In this document: positions 32,229 through 40,427 of the stretch, one piece after another
How positions within the stretch are numbered: position 1 is the first letter of the stretch
Layout: every line of letters starts with the position of its first letter
Origin: Fimbriiglobus sp.
GTDB taxonomy: Bacteria > Planctomycetota > Planctomycetia > Gemmatales > Gemmataceae
Assembly (NCBI GenBank): GCA_025351325.1
Contig: JANXWE010000045.1
Coordinates: 1-40,962 of the forward strand
Direction: 5' to 3'
Length of the DNA: 40,962 nucleotides
Program-made: the position numbers and the translations under genes
The notes under the pieces: model-generated
What the model was told of the DNA's origin: nothing
The model's input: only the letters and a program-made list of their open reading frames with translations
The model's database searches: none

Positions 32229-35200
32229 TCACCGCACTTTCGCCAGCACCATGCCTTCGCCATTGCGCAAACTCACTTGCCGGACGACCGGACCGAGCGT
32301 TCCGTCATTCCGCACGACGCGGTAGGCCCCGTCGAGGTTGTGCACTGTTGCGGTGTTATCCGCGATGGTACCGCTGGTGCCCTTCGTGTATGCCAAGGGC
32401 TTGTATAGGATCAGAGCATTGGTGTATTGCCGCTGATAAACTTTGTATTGCAGAGTACGATTGGACGGGTCTTGACCACTTGCAATTTCGGTGAACGCAC
32501 CCGTCGGCCGGCCGACGTTGTAATTGATGGCGTCGGTCCAGTGGTGTGTCCAAGTCGTGCCCGGTTCCTTGCCGCCGTTGATCATCAGGAACGATTTGTC
32601 CGGGTCGGCCAGCATGTAATACATGGCCAACGTCGATGTCATCGCACGGGGGTCGGTCAGCGGGACTTGCGTCGTCAAGCTGTCCAAAATCTCGTAGGCT
32701 TTGCCACCGTTCAAGGTGCGCCGGTACGCGACTGTTGCCGCGAGATCACTGAACATGACGTGGTTCGCCTGGAGCGGTCGCAAGGCGAATTCTTCCAAGT
32801 ACGTCACGCCGTTCTTGATCTGCGACTTCACCGATTCGCCGCCCCCGGCCGTATTCGAGATGATCCACTTCGAACCGAGCGAGCGGTTGATGGCCCCGAG
32901 CAAATCACCGTATTGGTCGGAGTACTTGTCCACCGATTCGTACACCGATTTCGGATCGATCGGCAAGCGGCCGGTGGAGTTGTCGACGAAGAAACCGCTG
33001 ATCTTCGGTTGCGATACGAGAATACGGCGGTGGTAATCGATTGCCCAATTGCGGAACTCGACAGAGCCGACGTTCGTGGCGAACCGGTTAGGCCCGTAGT
33101 ACGGGAACGTCAACCGCGATTCGTACACGAAGCGTGCGTCGAATCCGCTGCGGCGCCGGGCGTATTCGGCGTCGTTGAGGTAGCCATCGCCGTCGCGGTC
33201 GGCCTTGGAATCGAACGCGGGAATCGTACCGACATTGGCTGTCTGCTGAACGTAATCACGGCCGAGAATGGACTTGAATACTGGGGCCGTTCCACCGACA
33301 GCCGTCGCAACGCGGACATAGTAAAAGCGGGCGCTGCCATTGATGCTGGCGGTGGCCCAATCCTTCGGCGGGTCGAATACTATCTGCCCGGAGCGCCGTA
33401 GGCCCCCGGTGGAGTCGCTGAGGGCCGTCAATCGGCTCCAGCGTGTCGGGCTGCCATTGGCATCCACGGCGCTCACATATTCCAGGTCACCACGCCAGTT
33501 TCCAGACGCCCCGCTTTGCAAGTTCAGATTCAGTTCGCGGAATTTCTCGGTGTAGCCAACGACCACCGATTCCCCCGCCACGGCGAACGGATTGCTGTTC
33601 GTACCGCTGCGAGCATTGCTGGTGAGGTCGGCCCAATCGGTGACGTTGCTGCCGCGATAGACGGCCCAGAAGTTGTTCACCAGCGTCGCCGAGGCGCTCA
33701 TTCCATAGGCGACCGTCGCTTGATTGAGGTGGTAAAACGCCGCCTCACGGCTGTACTTGTTCCGGTCGGCGTAGTCCAACCAATCGGTCAGTAGGCTCAA
33801 GTACAAGTTGGTCGCATTCGTGTAGATCAACTGCGGCGTATTCGGACTCGCTTTATTGATGTCGTCCAGGAAGCTCAAGTTCGGGATCACGAGATCGATG
33901 CTGTTTTTCAGTAAGTTCAGCTCGTAGCTCGTCATGGGAGTGCCGTAATACGCCAGTGCCGCCACACGGATGTAGTCGTAATGCCGCGGTACTTTCGGCA
34001 ATGCGGGGTCACCAACTGGTATCGGCGTGGGAGTCGGTGTTGGATTAGGTGTCGGAGTGGGTATTGGATTAGGCGTCGGAGTGGGTGTTGGATTAGGCGT
34101 CGGTGTGGGTGTTGGATCTGGAGGTGGGGTCGGAATCGTCGTTGGTTTGTCGGCTTCCGTCGGGATGACTTTGGGCCAGGTCAAGTTGACGGGAACCGCG
34201 TTGACCAAAAAGTTATCGAACAGCAAATCGCCGGCAACCCCCGCCCCCCGTGACAAGCCGGCCAGACCACCGGAACGAATCGAGTCATCGGTGCGGATCA
34301 TCGCCCAAGTCGGAGTGAGTCCCCAATTGCCGGACGCGTCGAGGTATTGGCCAGTGTCCGATCGGGAGATCTGCAACCGAATCTGATTGCCTTTGATCAC
34401 CAGGGAAGCCTGAATCCAAATCCCGCTCTGCCAGCCGACTGTGTTCATGGTTCCGAGCGACTGACTCCGCCCGTTGATCACTTTGAAGAGTTCAATCTCC
34501 AAACCGCGCTTGACGCTGACCCCGTAATACGTCGGCCTCGAGGTGTTCATACTGGAACCCCGAGCGAAGACCCCGGCCGGTGTCAGGCTATCGACGAAAA
34601 TCGACGACGTGACTTGAACATCCACCGGCACGGGTTGCGTCATCCAGATGCGAACTTGGCCAGTGCTGTTCGCCGAAAGATCGAGCGTTTCATCGCCCAG
34701 TGTTGCGACGGTGACAATGCCGCTGCCAACGTACTGCGACCACCCTGTCGGGAGTTTGTCAGCGGCGATCCCGCCGAAACGCTCTTCCCGAATATTAGCA
34801 TTGAGCCCATCGTCTAACGAGCCGATCCGCAGGCTATCGATTGGCACGTCCCCGGCAATTCTCGATGGACGCGCGAAACCCACTTGACCACTGTGCCGGA
34901 TCGTCGAGTCGGTCTTTTCAATGGCCGCAACCGGGGTGCGGCTCCATTTGCCATCGGCTGCAAGGTATTGATTCGTATCGCCACGGTTCAGGTAGACGTG
35001 CAGGTTGTCACCTTCGGCCCGGATCTTCAATGTCACCCACTTGCCACTGAGGTACTCGTTCGATTTCACCGTGGCGAGTACCGTTGTGACTCCGCGATTG
35101 ACCTCGAGCAGTTGGATCTCGGTTCCGCGGATGACGCTGGCCGCATAGTACGTCGGTGCCGAGGTGTTGAGATTCGCCCCGCGCACAAGAAGGTGAACGG

Positions 35201-35519
35201 GAACGGTCGTTCCCAGAAAGACGGCCGCAGAGACTTCGAGATCGGCGGAATAATCGGTATTCAGCCAAGCTCGACCACTGGCCACACTTGATCCCGACGA
35301 GACCAAACGACCTTGATCGCCAAGTCCTGCTCCGGCCCCGTCGATTTGAAAGATGGGTTTCGGAGTTTCCGAGTTCCATTGTTTCCAGCCGCCGGGCAAA
35401 CCGCTGGCGGTACTGCGTTGGAACGGTTCCACGAGCCACGAACCCGCCGAGGGAAGTTCGCGCGGCTCCAGCCGCTCGACTGTCAACGGAATCGGACGGG
35501 TCGGTTGCTGCGATGCCAT
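32229..35519 (-). CDS. large secreted protein, paralogue B: two LamG-like domains, TP-repeat linker, GH-like barrel with EF-hand
   Basis: 1096 residues, clearly homologous to the protein at 11221-14613. The N-terminus PLTVERLEPRELPSAG holds the same L-E-x-R-E-x-P-S motif. Two LamG-like repeats (about 25-240 and 250-455) share RGxxxNTSxPTYY and GKWxxL features. A linker of TP and NP units (about 470-525) replaces the Ig-like domain of paralogue A. The barrel-like end has YIRVAALAYYG, LLTDWLDYADRNKYSREAAF, the EF-hand loop DRDGDGYLNDAE and GFFVDNSTGRLP. A glycosidase-like role on exopolysaccharide is inferred. GGAAGG precedes ATG 35519 by 7 nt, and a good promoter lies at 35588-35615. Confidence 0.75.
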   Translation of the reverse strand: MASQQPTRPIPLTVERLEPRELPSAGSWLVEPFQRSTASGLPGGWKQWNSETPKPIFQIDGAGAGLGDQGRLVSSGSSVASGRAWLNTDYSADLEVSAAVFLGTTVPVHLLVRGANLNTSAPTYYAASVIRGTEIQLLEVNRGVTTVLATVKSNEYLSGKWVTLKIRAEGDNLHVYLNRGDTNQYLAADGKWSRTPVAAIEKTDSTIRHSGQVGFARPSRIAGDVPIDSLRIGSLDDGLNANIREERFGGIAADKLPTGWSQYVGSGIVTVATLGDETLDLSANSTGQVRIWMTQPVPVDVQVTSSIFVDSLTPAGVFARGSSMNTSRPTYYGVSVKRGLEIELFKVINGRSQSLGTMNTVGWQSGIWIQASLVIKGNQIRLQISRSDTGQYLDASGNWGLTPTWAMIRTDDSIRSGGLAGLSRGAGVAGDLLFDNFLVNAVPVNLTWPKVIPTEADKPTTIPTPPPDPTPTPTPNPTPTPTPNPIPTPTPNPTPTPTPIPVGDPALPKVPRHYDYIRVAALAYYGTPMTSYELNLLKNSIDLVIPNLSFLDDINKASPNTPQLIYTNATNLYLSLLTDWLDYADRNKYSREAAFYHLNQATVAYGMSASATLVNNFWAVYRGSNVTDWADLTSNARSGTNSNPFAVAGESVVVGYTEKFRELNLNLQSGASGNWRGDLEYVSAVDANGSPTRWSRLTALSDSTGGLRRSGQIVFDPPKDWATASINGSARFYYVRVATAVGGTAPVFKSILGRDYVQQTANVGTIPAFDSKADRDGDGYLNDAEYARRRSGFDARFVYESRLTFPYYGPNRFATNVGSVEFRNWAIDYHRRILVSQPKISGFFVDNSTGRLPIDPKSVYESVDKYSDQYGDLLGAINRSLGSKWIISNTAGGGESVKSQIKNGVTYLEEFALRPLQANHVMFSDLAATVAYRRTLNGGKAYEILDSLTTQVPLTDPRAMTSTLAMYYMLADPDKSFLMINGGKEPGTTWTHHWTDAINYNVGRPTGAFTEIASGQDPSNRTLQYKVYQRQYTNALILYKPLAYTKGTSGTIADNTATVHNLDGAYRVVRNDGTLGPVVRQVSLRNGEGMVLAKVR
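34030..34125. repeat. 24-bp tandem repeat encoding the TP-rich linker
   Basis: Three near-identical 24-bp units (34030-34053, 34054-34077, 34078-34101) and a diverged fourth (34102-34125). On the minus strand each encodes eight residues of the TPTPNPTP kind. The whole-codon unit length means copy number can change without frameshift. Confidence 0.85.
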
Positions 35520-35587
35520 GCGTAGACCTTCCGATCGATTCGGCTATCGCCGTGTGCCACTGTGCACACAGGACTCCGAGGGCGGGC

Positions 35588-35615
35588 ACGATAACGCCGA
35601 GCCACGGGCTGTCAA
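35588..35615 (-). promoter_or_regulatory. promoter of secreted paralogue B
   Basis: Minus strand TTGACA (35610-35615), 16-bp spacer, TATCGT (35588-35593). The start would be near 35581, giving a leader of about 60 nt. Confidence 0.55.
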
Positions 35616-35673
35616 CCGTAGAAAATCTCGAAAAAGCCGAAGTTTTGAAGGGAATTCGTCGAAGTGATCACGG

Positions 35674-35708
35674 AAAAAAAAGGAACCGTTCGCGGGGCGA
35701 ACGGTTCC
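35674..35708 (-). terminator. intrinsic terminator of the HtrA pair
   Basis: On the minus strand a perfect 12-bp stem (35697-35708 with 35682-35693) has a 3-nt loop and is followed by eight T residues (35674-35681). It lies 22 bp past the stop of the degenerate HtrA gene. Confidence 0.94.
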
Positions 35709-35730
35709 GATTGGCTGAAGCTGTCTGCGG

Positions 35731-36807
35731 CTATTTTTCGACCGGCTTCGAAGCTGTTTTGGGCAATTTGGGCGCTGGGTATTTGCCGTCTTTCAGGTCG
35801 ATCAAAACCGGGAGGATCACCTCGGCCGGAAGCGCCCAAGTTTCGACACGTCCGGCCCGGGCGATGTTGATCCCGACCACGCGCCCTTCGAGATCGACCA
35901 ACGGCCCGCCGCAGTCTTTAGCTTGCAAAATCATGTCGTGTTGGATCACTTGCGGGAATCCCGTCCGGCGACCACTGAGGAGGCCCCCGCTGAGGTTCAT
36001 CATCTCATCTTTGTTATTTTCTTTGATCGTATCGACCCGCGAGCTCAAGGTCACCGCAAAGCTCAGTTCGTCGAATTCGTCGGAATCCTTGGCTTTCCGT
36101 TTCACTTTCACGGCGATTTTATCACCCGGCTTGTACAGATCGAGAATTTCCGGCAAATGCTCGCGGTTCTTGACTTTGATCCCGGCTACTTCCAGCATCA
36201 CGTCGCCCGCTTTCAGCCCCGCTTTCGCCGCTGCAGCTCCTTTGACCACTTCCGTCACGATGACTTCGTCCTTGGATCGGATGTCATACTGGATGCCGAT
36301 GTAGCCCTTGTTGGCGTTCTCGATCATCGATTCCGGCCCGAAGAGCTTCCGTGCCGCCGCACTGATGATTCCCACCGCGACCGGCTCCGAAGAGATCCCC
36401 GTCGCGGCGACAAAGTTACCCGGCTCCGCAATCTTGGCACTCACAAACTTAACTTGGGGCAGATCTTCGGCGGATATTTTCAGTAAAGCCAAATCGGATG
36501 CTTTGTGGTAGCCGACATATTCCGCGTCGTATTCGGTACCATCACGGAAGACCACTTTGATCGACGAACTGCGGAGTTCGCTCCCTTTTGTGAGAATGTA
36601 GCCCGTCTTGTCCACCACCGTGCCCAGTGCGGCATCTTTGCCATCGACTTGAATCCGTGCGGTGGAATCGGCCGCATCACTCGCAGCCGATTCAAAGAGT
36701 TTCGGCAACAGCCGCTTGCCCCGGTCGGGGGTCGTTCCGGCTGCGAACACCAATGGGGTGCCGAGTAGAAGGCTCGCGAGTATCAAAACAGGACGGAAGT
36801 GGCTCAT
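35731..36807 (-). CDS. inactive HtrA-like protein with PDZ domain nested in the protease fold
   Basis: 358 residues with signal peptide (LILASLLLGTPLVFAAG). The N-terminal half follows trypsin-like HtrA: GTVVDKTGYILTKGSEL (47-78), ASDLALLKI (D105), and VGIISAAAR (145-153). A PDZ domain then occupies about 165-258 (GYIGIQYD, AAAAKAGLKAGDVMLEVAGI). The protease fold resumes at 283 with FPQVIQHDMILQAKDCGGPLVD and ALPAEV. Aligned to the neighbour, the catalytic His is S76 and the Ser is C299, so ordinary serine protease activity is unlikely; D105 remains. It is 57 bp downstream of an intact HtrA and probably co-transcribed. A binding or adaptor role is inferred. Confidence 0.82.
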   Translation of the reverse strand: MSHFRPVLILASLLLGTPLVFAAGTTPDRGKRLLPKLFESAASDAADSTARIQVDGKDAALGTVVDKTGYILTKGSELRSSSIKVVFRDGTEYDAEYVGYHKASDLALLKISAEDLPQVKFVSAKIAEPGNFVAATGISSEPVAVGIISAAARKLFGPESMIENANKGYIGIQYDIRSKDEVIVTEVVKGAAAAKAGLKAGDVMLEVAGIKVKNREHLPEILDLYKPGDKIAVKVKRKAKDSDEFDELSFAVTLSSRVDTIKENNKDEMMNLSGGLLSGRRTGFPQVIQHDMILQAKDCGGPLVDLEGRVVGINIARAGRVETWALPAEVILPVLIDLKDGKYPAPKLPKTASKPVEK

Positions 36808-36864
36808 GGTGATTCGACCTACGTATGGATAAATATCGACACGGTTAGCACTTGCAGCGAGTGC

Positions 36865-37944
36865 TTAGTTCTTGCGACTCGGCCGCTCCGGTTTCTTGAC
36901 ACCACCTAGCTTCACGTCGACACTCACCGTTTCGCCGTCCCGACGAATTAGCAATTTCACTTTGTCGTCTGGTTCGTAGGACGACATCATTTCGGTGATA
37001 TCGCTCGCCGTTTTCACCTTGTTACCGTTGAATTTGAGAATCACATCACCCACTTCGAGGTCGGCTCTCGCCGCTGCACTCGACTCGGCCACTTCAGCGA
37101 TCACCGCTCCGGGTTTCGAAGAATCTTCGTATTTGACGCCGAGTACTGCCTCCGTCTTCTTGCCGATCGAGTCACCCCGTACCAACCGATCCCATTCGTT
37201 GCGGAACTTGTCGACCGGAACGTGCATGTTCGATTCCAGCAAAAATGGGTTGATCTGACTGTGGATCCCGATGACTTTCCCGGCGAGGTCGAACAACGGC
37301 CCGCCGCTGTCCCCCCCGACGAGCGTGCAGTCGGACAGCAAGAGTCGATTCTTCGACATCTCTTCGGTTTTGGTGTTCACCCGCCCCGTACGAACGGGTG
37401 GCGGACGATCCTGTTTCGGCCCGCCGGGGTGACCCATCGACACAACCCACTGGTATTGTTTGAGATCGGCCGACTTGCCCATTTCCGCGACGGGCCACTT
37501 GCCCTCTTTGGCACCCGGCCATGTGGCCGTTTTTGGGGGCGTATCGGTAATCCGAGCCATCCCACTATCAGCGAACGTGTTGATTCCGAGCGATTCGCCT
37601 TTCACAAACGTCCCGTCGGACAGTACGAACATGATCGGCTGACGGGGCTTACCAATCACGTGCGCCGCGGTGAGGACGAGGCCATCTTCAGAAACGATCA
37701 CACCGCTACCCGCTCCCATGCCAACGAGGAGACCGACGGTCGTGGGGAGCGACTGTTTATTGACGTCTTTCACACGAGTCTGCAACGCTTTCATCTCCGC
37801 CACCGACTCCGGCGAGGTGATGCGAGCGATATCCCATTTGATCGTGTCGAGCGGTTTAGAAATATCTTCAGCGAATGCAGTGGCTGCGAACAGGAATAAG
37901 GCGATGGTGAGGGCACCCAGCCGAAAGGGGCGTTCGAGAATCAT
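36865..37944 (-). CDS. HtrA/DegP-like serine protease with one PDZ domain
   Basis: 359 residues. Signal peptide LTIALFLFAATAFAED directs it to the periplasm or outside. The complete catalytic triad is visible: H95 in VLTAAHVIG, D126 in NTFADSGMA, and S213 in GGDSGGPLFD. One PDZ domain follows at about 265-345 (AVIAEVAESSAAARADLEVGDVILKF in part), in the normal C-terminal position. Such proteases degrade or remodel misfolded envelope proteins. GAGGAG lies before ATG 37944. The inactive paralogue follows 57 bp downstream. Confidence 0.9.
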   Translation of the reverse strand: MILERPFRLGALTIALFLFAATAFAEDISKPLDTIKWDIARITSPESVAEMKALQTRVKDVNKQSLPTTVGLLVGMGAGSGVIVSEDGLVLTAAHVIGKPRQPIMFVLSDGTFVKGESLGINTFADSGMARITDTPPKTATWPGAKEGKWPVAEMGKSADLKQYQWVVSMGHPGGPKQDRPPPVRTGRVNTKTEEMSKNRLLLSDCTLVGGDSGGPLFDLAGKVIGIHSQINPFLLESNMHVPVDKFRNEWDRLVRGDSIGKKTEAVLGVKYEDSSKPGAVIAEVAESSAAARADLEVGDVILKFNGNKVKTASDITEMMSSYEPDDKVKLLIRRDGETVSVDVKLGGVKKPERPSRKN

Positions 37945-38039
37945 GGAAACTCACTCCTCGAGGTGGAATACTGGAATGCTACGCAGGGAGGGAAGAAACC
38001 AAAAATTAAAACTTTGCGACATCTTCTTATTTGAGCATA

Positions 38040-38054
38040 GCACCGGTTCGGTGC
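38040..38054. promoter_or_regulatory. 15-bp palindrome upstream of htrA
   Basis: GCACCG-gtt-CGGTGC is a perfect inverted repeat about 95 bp ahead of the htrA start. On the minus strand it lies between TTGAAG and TATGCT, a poor promoter with a 19-bp spacer. It could be an operator. Confidence 0.3.
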
Positions 38055-38202
38055 AAGTCTTCAACCGAAAACGGAGAAAAGAATTGTCGGTCGCGGGGTG
38101 GAACATTGCTCAAAGTTGTGACGAGCGAAGTGAAAGAATCTAACGGAAACGTGGTGACACGAGACCTCACTCTCCTGAAGAAAGTGAGGTTTAAGGCCAG
38201 TT

Positions 38203-38964
38203 TCACACCTGCGATTCGAGCAAATGCTTCAGTTTCCGGATTTCCGGCTCCACGGGGAACGGATTGTCCGGCAGATCCCGAATATCGACCGACAAAGCCC
38301 GGTCGTAGCGGCAGCGGTCGAGTTGGCTAATAATCCGGCCGTATTCGATCATCCCCTGGCCGATCCGGAGCTGGAATTGCTCCGGTTTGTTCCCGGAATC
38401 GCGCAGCCGCACGTGCTTCACGAACGGGTAGAGCGGGTCGCAGCCGTCTTCTTTGAGGTTCCGGGTGGCGAAGTCACTCGGATCCAGGGTCAGGCCCAAA
38501 CCGGGGACACGCCGGCACAGGTCGGCTGCATAAGACACATCCTCGGTCACCGTCCCGATGCGGGTCTCCACGGTCAGAATGACCCCTTCGATTTCCGCCA
38601 ACTTTGCCCAAACTTTCAGCCGGGTGACTTCCGTCTCCGCCTCGCACCCGAGTGGGGCTGCCGTCACCGTCACCAGTGGTACGGCCATCGTGCGGGCCAA
38701 TCGGCAGACGGCACGCAGTTGGTGCCGAGTGGCCTCGCTGTCGAACTCGGCGAATTGCAAGTGGAATGCCGCAAACGCCACGTTGGCCGTTTTCAGCTGC
38801 GCTGCGGCCTTGGCGACGTCGGCGAGTACTGCGGACGGGCGTAGGTGCGACCCCGATTCGTGAATGGCCAAGTCGGCTTTGGCGAATTGCATTTCCCGGA
38901 TCACCCGCAACGCATCGGGTAAATTCATCCGGCTGAAACAGAGTGTCGAGCAGGCCACGTACAT
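38203..38964 (-). CDS. sugar phosphate isomerase/epimerase-like TIM barrel protein
   Basis: 253 residues of the xylose-isomerase-like/AP-endonuclease-2 barrel. Seen are MYVACSTLCFSRMNLPDAL, the strand FAKADLAIHESG, VILTVETRI (barrel glutamate), LGLTLDPSDFATRN, HVRLRDS and a late GMIEYGRIISQLD, all matching family landmarks for metal ligands (E, D, H, E). Members isomerise or epimerise sugars and inositols. ATG 38964 has GGAGGA 8 nt upstream, which is better than an in-frame ATG at 39072. A hairpin ACCTCACT/AGTGAGGT (38163-38189) lies after it without a T tract on this strand. Confidence 0.82.
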   Translation of the reverse strand: MYVACSTLCFSRMNLPDALRVIREMQFAKADLAIHESGSHLRPSAVLADVAKAAAQLKTANVAFAAFHLQFAEFDSEATRHQLRAVCRLARTMAVPLVTVTAAPLGCEAETEVTRLKVWAKLAEIEGVILTVETRIGTVTEDVSYAADLCRRVPGLGLTLDPSDFATRNLKEDGCDPLYPFVKHVRLRDSGNKPEQFQLRIGQGMIEYGRIISQLDRCRYDRALSVDIRDLPDNPFPVEPEIRKLKHLLESQV

Positions 38965-39171
38965 CGCGGTGTCCTCCAAACGGCGCGTGGGGCAACGCAG
39001 TGAAATCGGAACGGCGAGCGAGCTTCCCCCAAGCTGAACCGAGCGGATACCCGCCAGTCTCAAATCCTGCAAGGAGGAATCGGCTCACTTCTCTGAAAAG
39101 TCCGCTTGTTTCCGAGTGGGTGCATTCGCTATAGCCCGCAGCTTCCGGTCGAGCTGAGCTGTGGGGGAGTT

Positions 39172-39543
39172 ATGCAAACTGCACGGTCTTGGGAAACGTC
39201 CCTCGGGGCCATCGAAATCGCCGTCGGTGACTGTCTGAAAGCCCTGGATGACTATGAAGCCTCCTTCCGAACGGCGTACATAGAAGGTGGTGGGCCAGTC
39301 GAAGCGCTGCGACTCCACGTTCCATTAGATACCGTCGATGACGCTTGGGATCGGCAATTGGCCGGGGCCGATCGCTCCGCCGATGACGTCGAACAATTGC
39401 TGGCCGAACAAGAAATCGTCTGGAATCGCTGGCAAGAACTCCTGGCCACTTGGCGGCACTCGCTAGAACAGCCCCCCGTGTTGGAACCGGAGACGGACCA
39501 TGCCTTCTTTCGCCGTGATCCTCCCTGCCGCCGGGCAATCTAG
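39172..39543 (+). CDS. small helical protein of unknown function overlapping ispD
   Basis: 123 residues, acidic, predicted helical (AVGDCLKALDDYEASFRTAY, DRSADDVEQLLAEQEIVWNR). GGGGGAG lies directly upstream of ATG 39172, supporting translation. The last 44 bp overlap the start of ispD in another frame, which implies co-translation with that gene. No family is recognised and no membrane or signal segment is seen. The C-terminal 15 residues, read from the overlap, may carry little constraint. Confidence 0.65.
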   Translation: MQTARSWETSLGAIEIAVGDCLKALDDYEASFRTAYIEGGGPVEALRLHVPLDTVDDAWDRQLAGADRSADDVEQLLAEQEIVWNRWQELLATWRHSLEQPPVLEPETDHAFFRRDPPCRRAI

Positions 39544-40198
39544 CCGTTACGGCGGCACCGAAAAGAAACCCTTTCTCCAGTTGAACGGCACGCCTATCTG
39601 GCAACGGTCTGTCGAGCTATTCTGCCACCGACCAGACGTCGCCAAGGTCAGCATCGTCGTCTCACCGGTCGACCGCGAACGGTTTGAGGCTCGTTTCGGT
39701 GCCATTTGCAAAACCCTCGCTGTGGAGGTCGTCAGCGGCGGGGCGGAACGGTTCGAATCGGTGGCGAATGCACTGGCGACTATTCCCGACACCGTCGATT
39801 TCGTCGCTGTCCACGATGCCGTGAGACCGTTGCTCACCCAGCGCGGAATCGACGACGTTTTCGCAATGGCTGTTCAAAACGGGGCCGCGATGCTCGGCGC
39901 GCCGGTCGTCGACACCATCAAGCGGGTCGAGAGTGCGTGGAACCGCATCGTCGAAACGGTACCCCGAGCGGACTTGTGGGCTGCCCAGACGCCACAAGTC
40001 TTCCGCCGCGATTGGCTGGTGGAGGCTTACGCCTGGCGACACGTTTTCGACGGGCCGATCACCGACGACGCCCAACTGATTGAAGCCCAAGGTCACGCGG
40101 TTGTGATGGTGCCGAGTACGCCGACGAACTTCAAAATCACCACACCGTGGGACTTTGAATTGGCGGAACTGATACTCCGAGCACGGATCACCTTGTAA
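39500..40198 (+). CDS. ispD: 2-C-methyl-D-erythritol 4-phosphate cytidylyltransferase
   Basis: 232 residues, the usual length. It joins CTP and MEP to form CDP-ME in the non-mevalonate isoprenoid pathway. Motifs: the nucleotide-binding VILPAAGQSSRYGG with KKPFLQLNG, SGGAERFESVANAL, VHDAVRPL, GAPVVDTIK, AAQTPQVFRRDWL, and TDDAQLIEAQGH with VPSTPTNFKITTPWDF. The ATG lies 44 bp inside the preceding gene. ispF does not follow, as it does in some bacteria; instead the stop codon overlaps the promoter of tRNA-Arg. Confidence 0.96.
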   Translation: MPSFAVILPAAGQSSRYGGTEKKPFLQLNGTPIWQRSVELFCHRPDVAKVSIVVSPVDRERFEARFGAICKTLAVEVVSGGAERFESVANALATIPDTVDFVAVHDAVRPLLTQRGIDDVFAMAVQNGAAMLGAPVVDTIKRVESAWNRIVETVPRADLWAAQTPQVFRRDWLVEAYAWRHVFDGPITDDAQLIEAQGHAVVMVPSTPTNFKITTPWDFELAELILRARITL

Positions 40199-40221
40199 TT
40201 CTTCGGCACGGTGAGGATAAT
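40193..40221 (+). promoter_or_regulatory. tRNA-Arg promoter overlapping the ispD stop
   Basis: TTGTAA (40193-40198, the last leucine codon and stop of ispD), 17-bp spacer, GATAAT (40216-40221). The start would be near 40228, eight bases ahead of the tRNA. Confidence 0.55.
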
Positions 40222-40235
40222 CAGTTAGAGTCGTC

Positions 40236-40308
40236 GCCCTCGTAGCTCAGGGGATAGAGCATCGGTTTCCTAAACCGGGGGTCCCAGGTTCAAATCCTGG
40301 CGGGGGCA
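40236..40308 (+). tRNA. tRNA-Arg (anticodon CCT)
   Basis: 73 nt. Acceptor GCCCTCG/CGGGGGC with one T-G pair, anticodon loop TTCCTAA between TCGGT and ACCGG (anticodon CCT), T arm CCAGG-TTCAAAT-CCTGG, discriminator A at 40308. No encoded CCA. Confidence 0.95.
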
Positions 40309-40427
40309 CTCGTTGCGTTTCGTCATCTCTGCTGCTGATTCGTTCTTGAACGGTACCGATTGGTACATTCCTTCGTTCGGTATCTGTTGCCACCGTCCGT
40401 TGACTACGCCCGAAGTTGTTTCCATTT

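Noticed and set aside
38163-38189. terminator after the isomerase/epimerase gene
   Set aside because: The hairpin ACCTCACT/AGTGAGGT lacks a T tract on the minus strand and has an 11-nt loop, so I do not call it a terminator.
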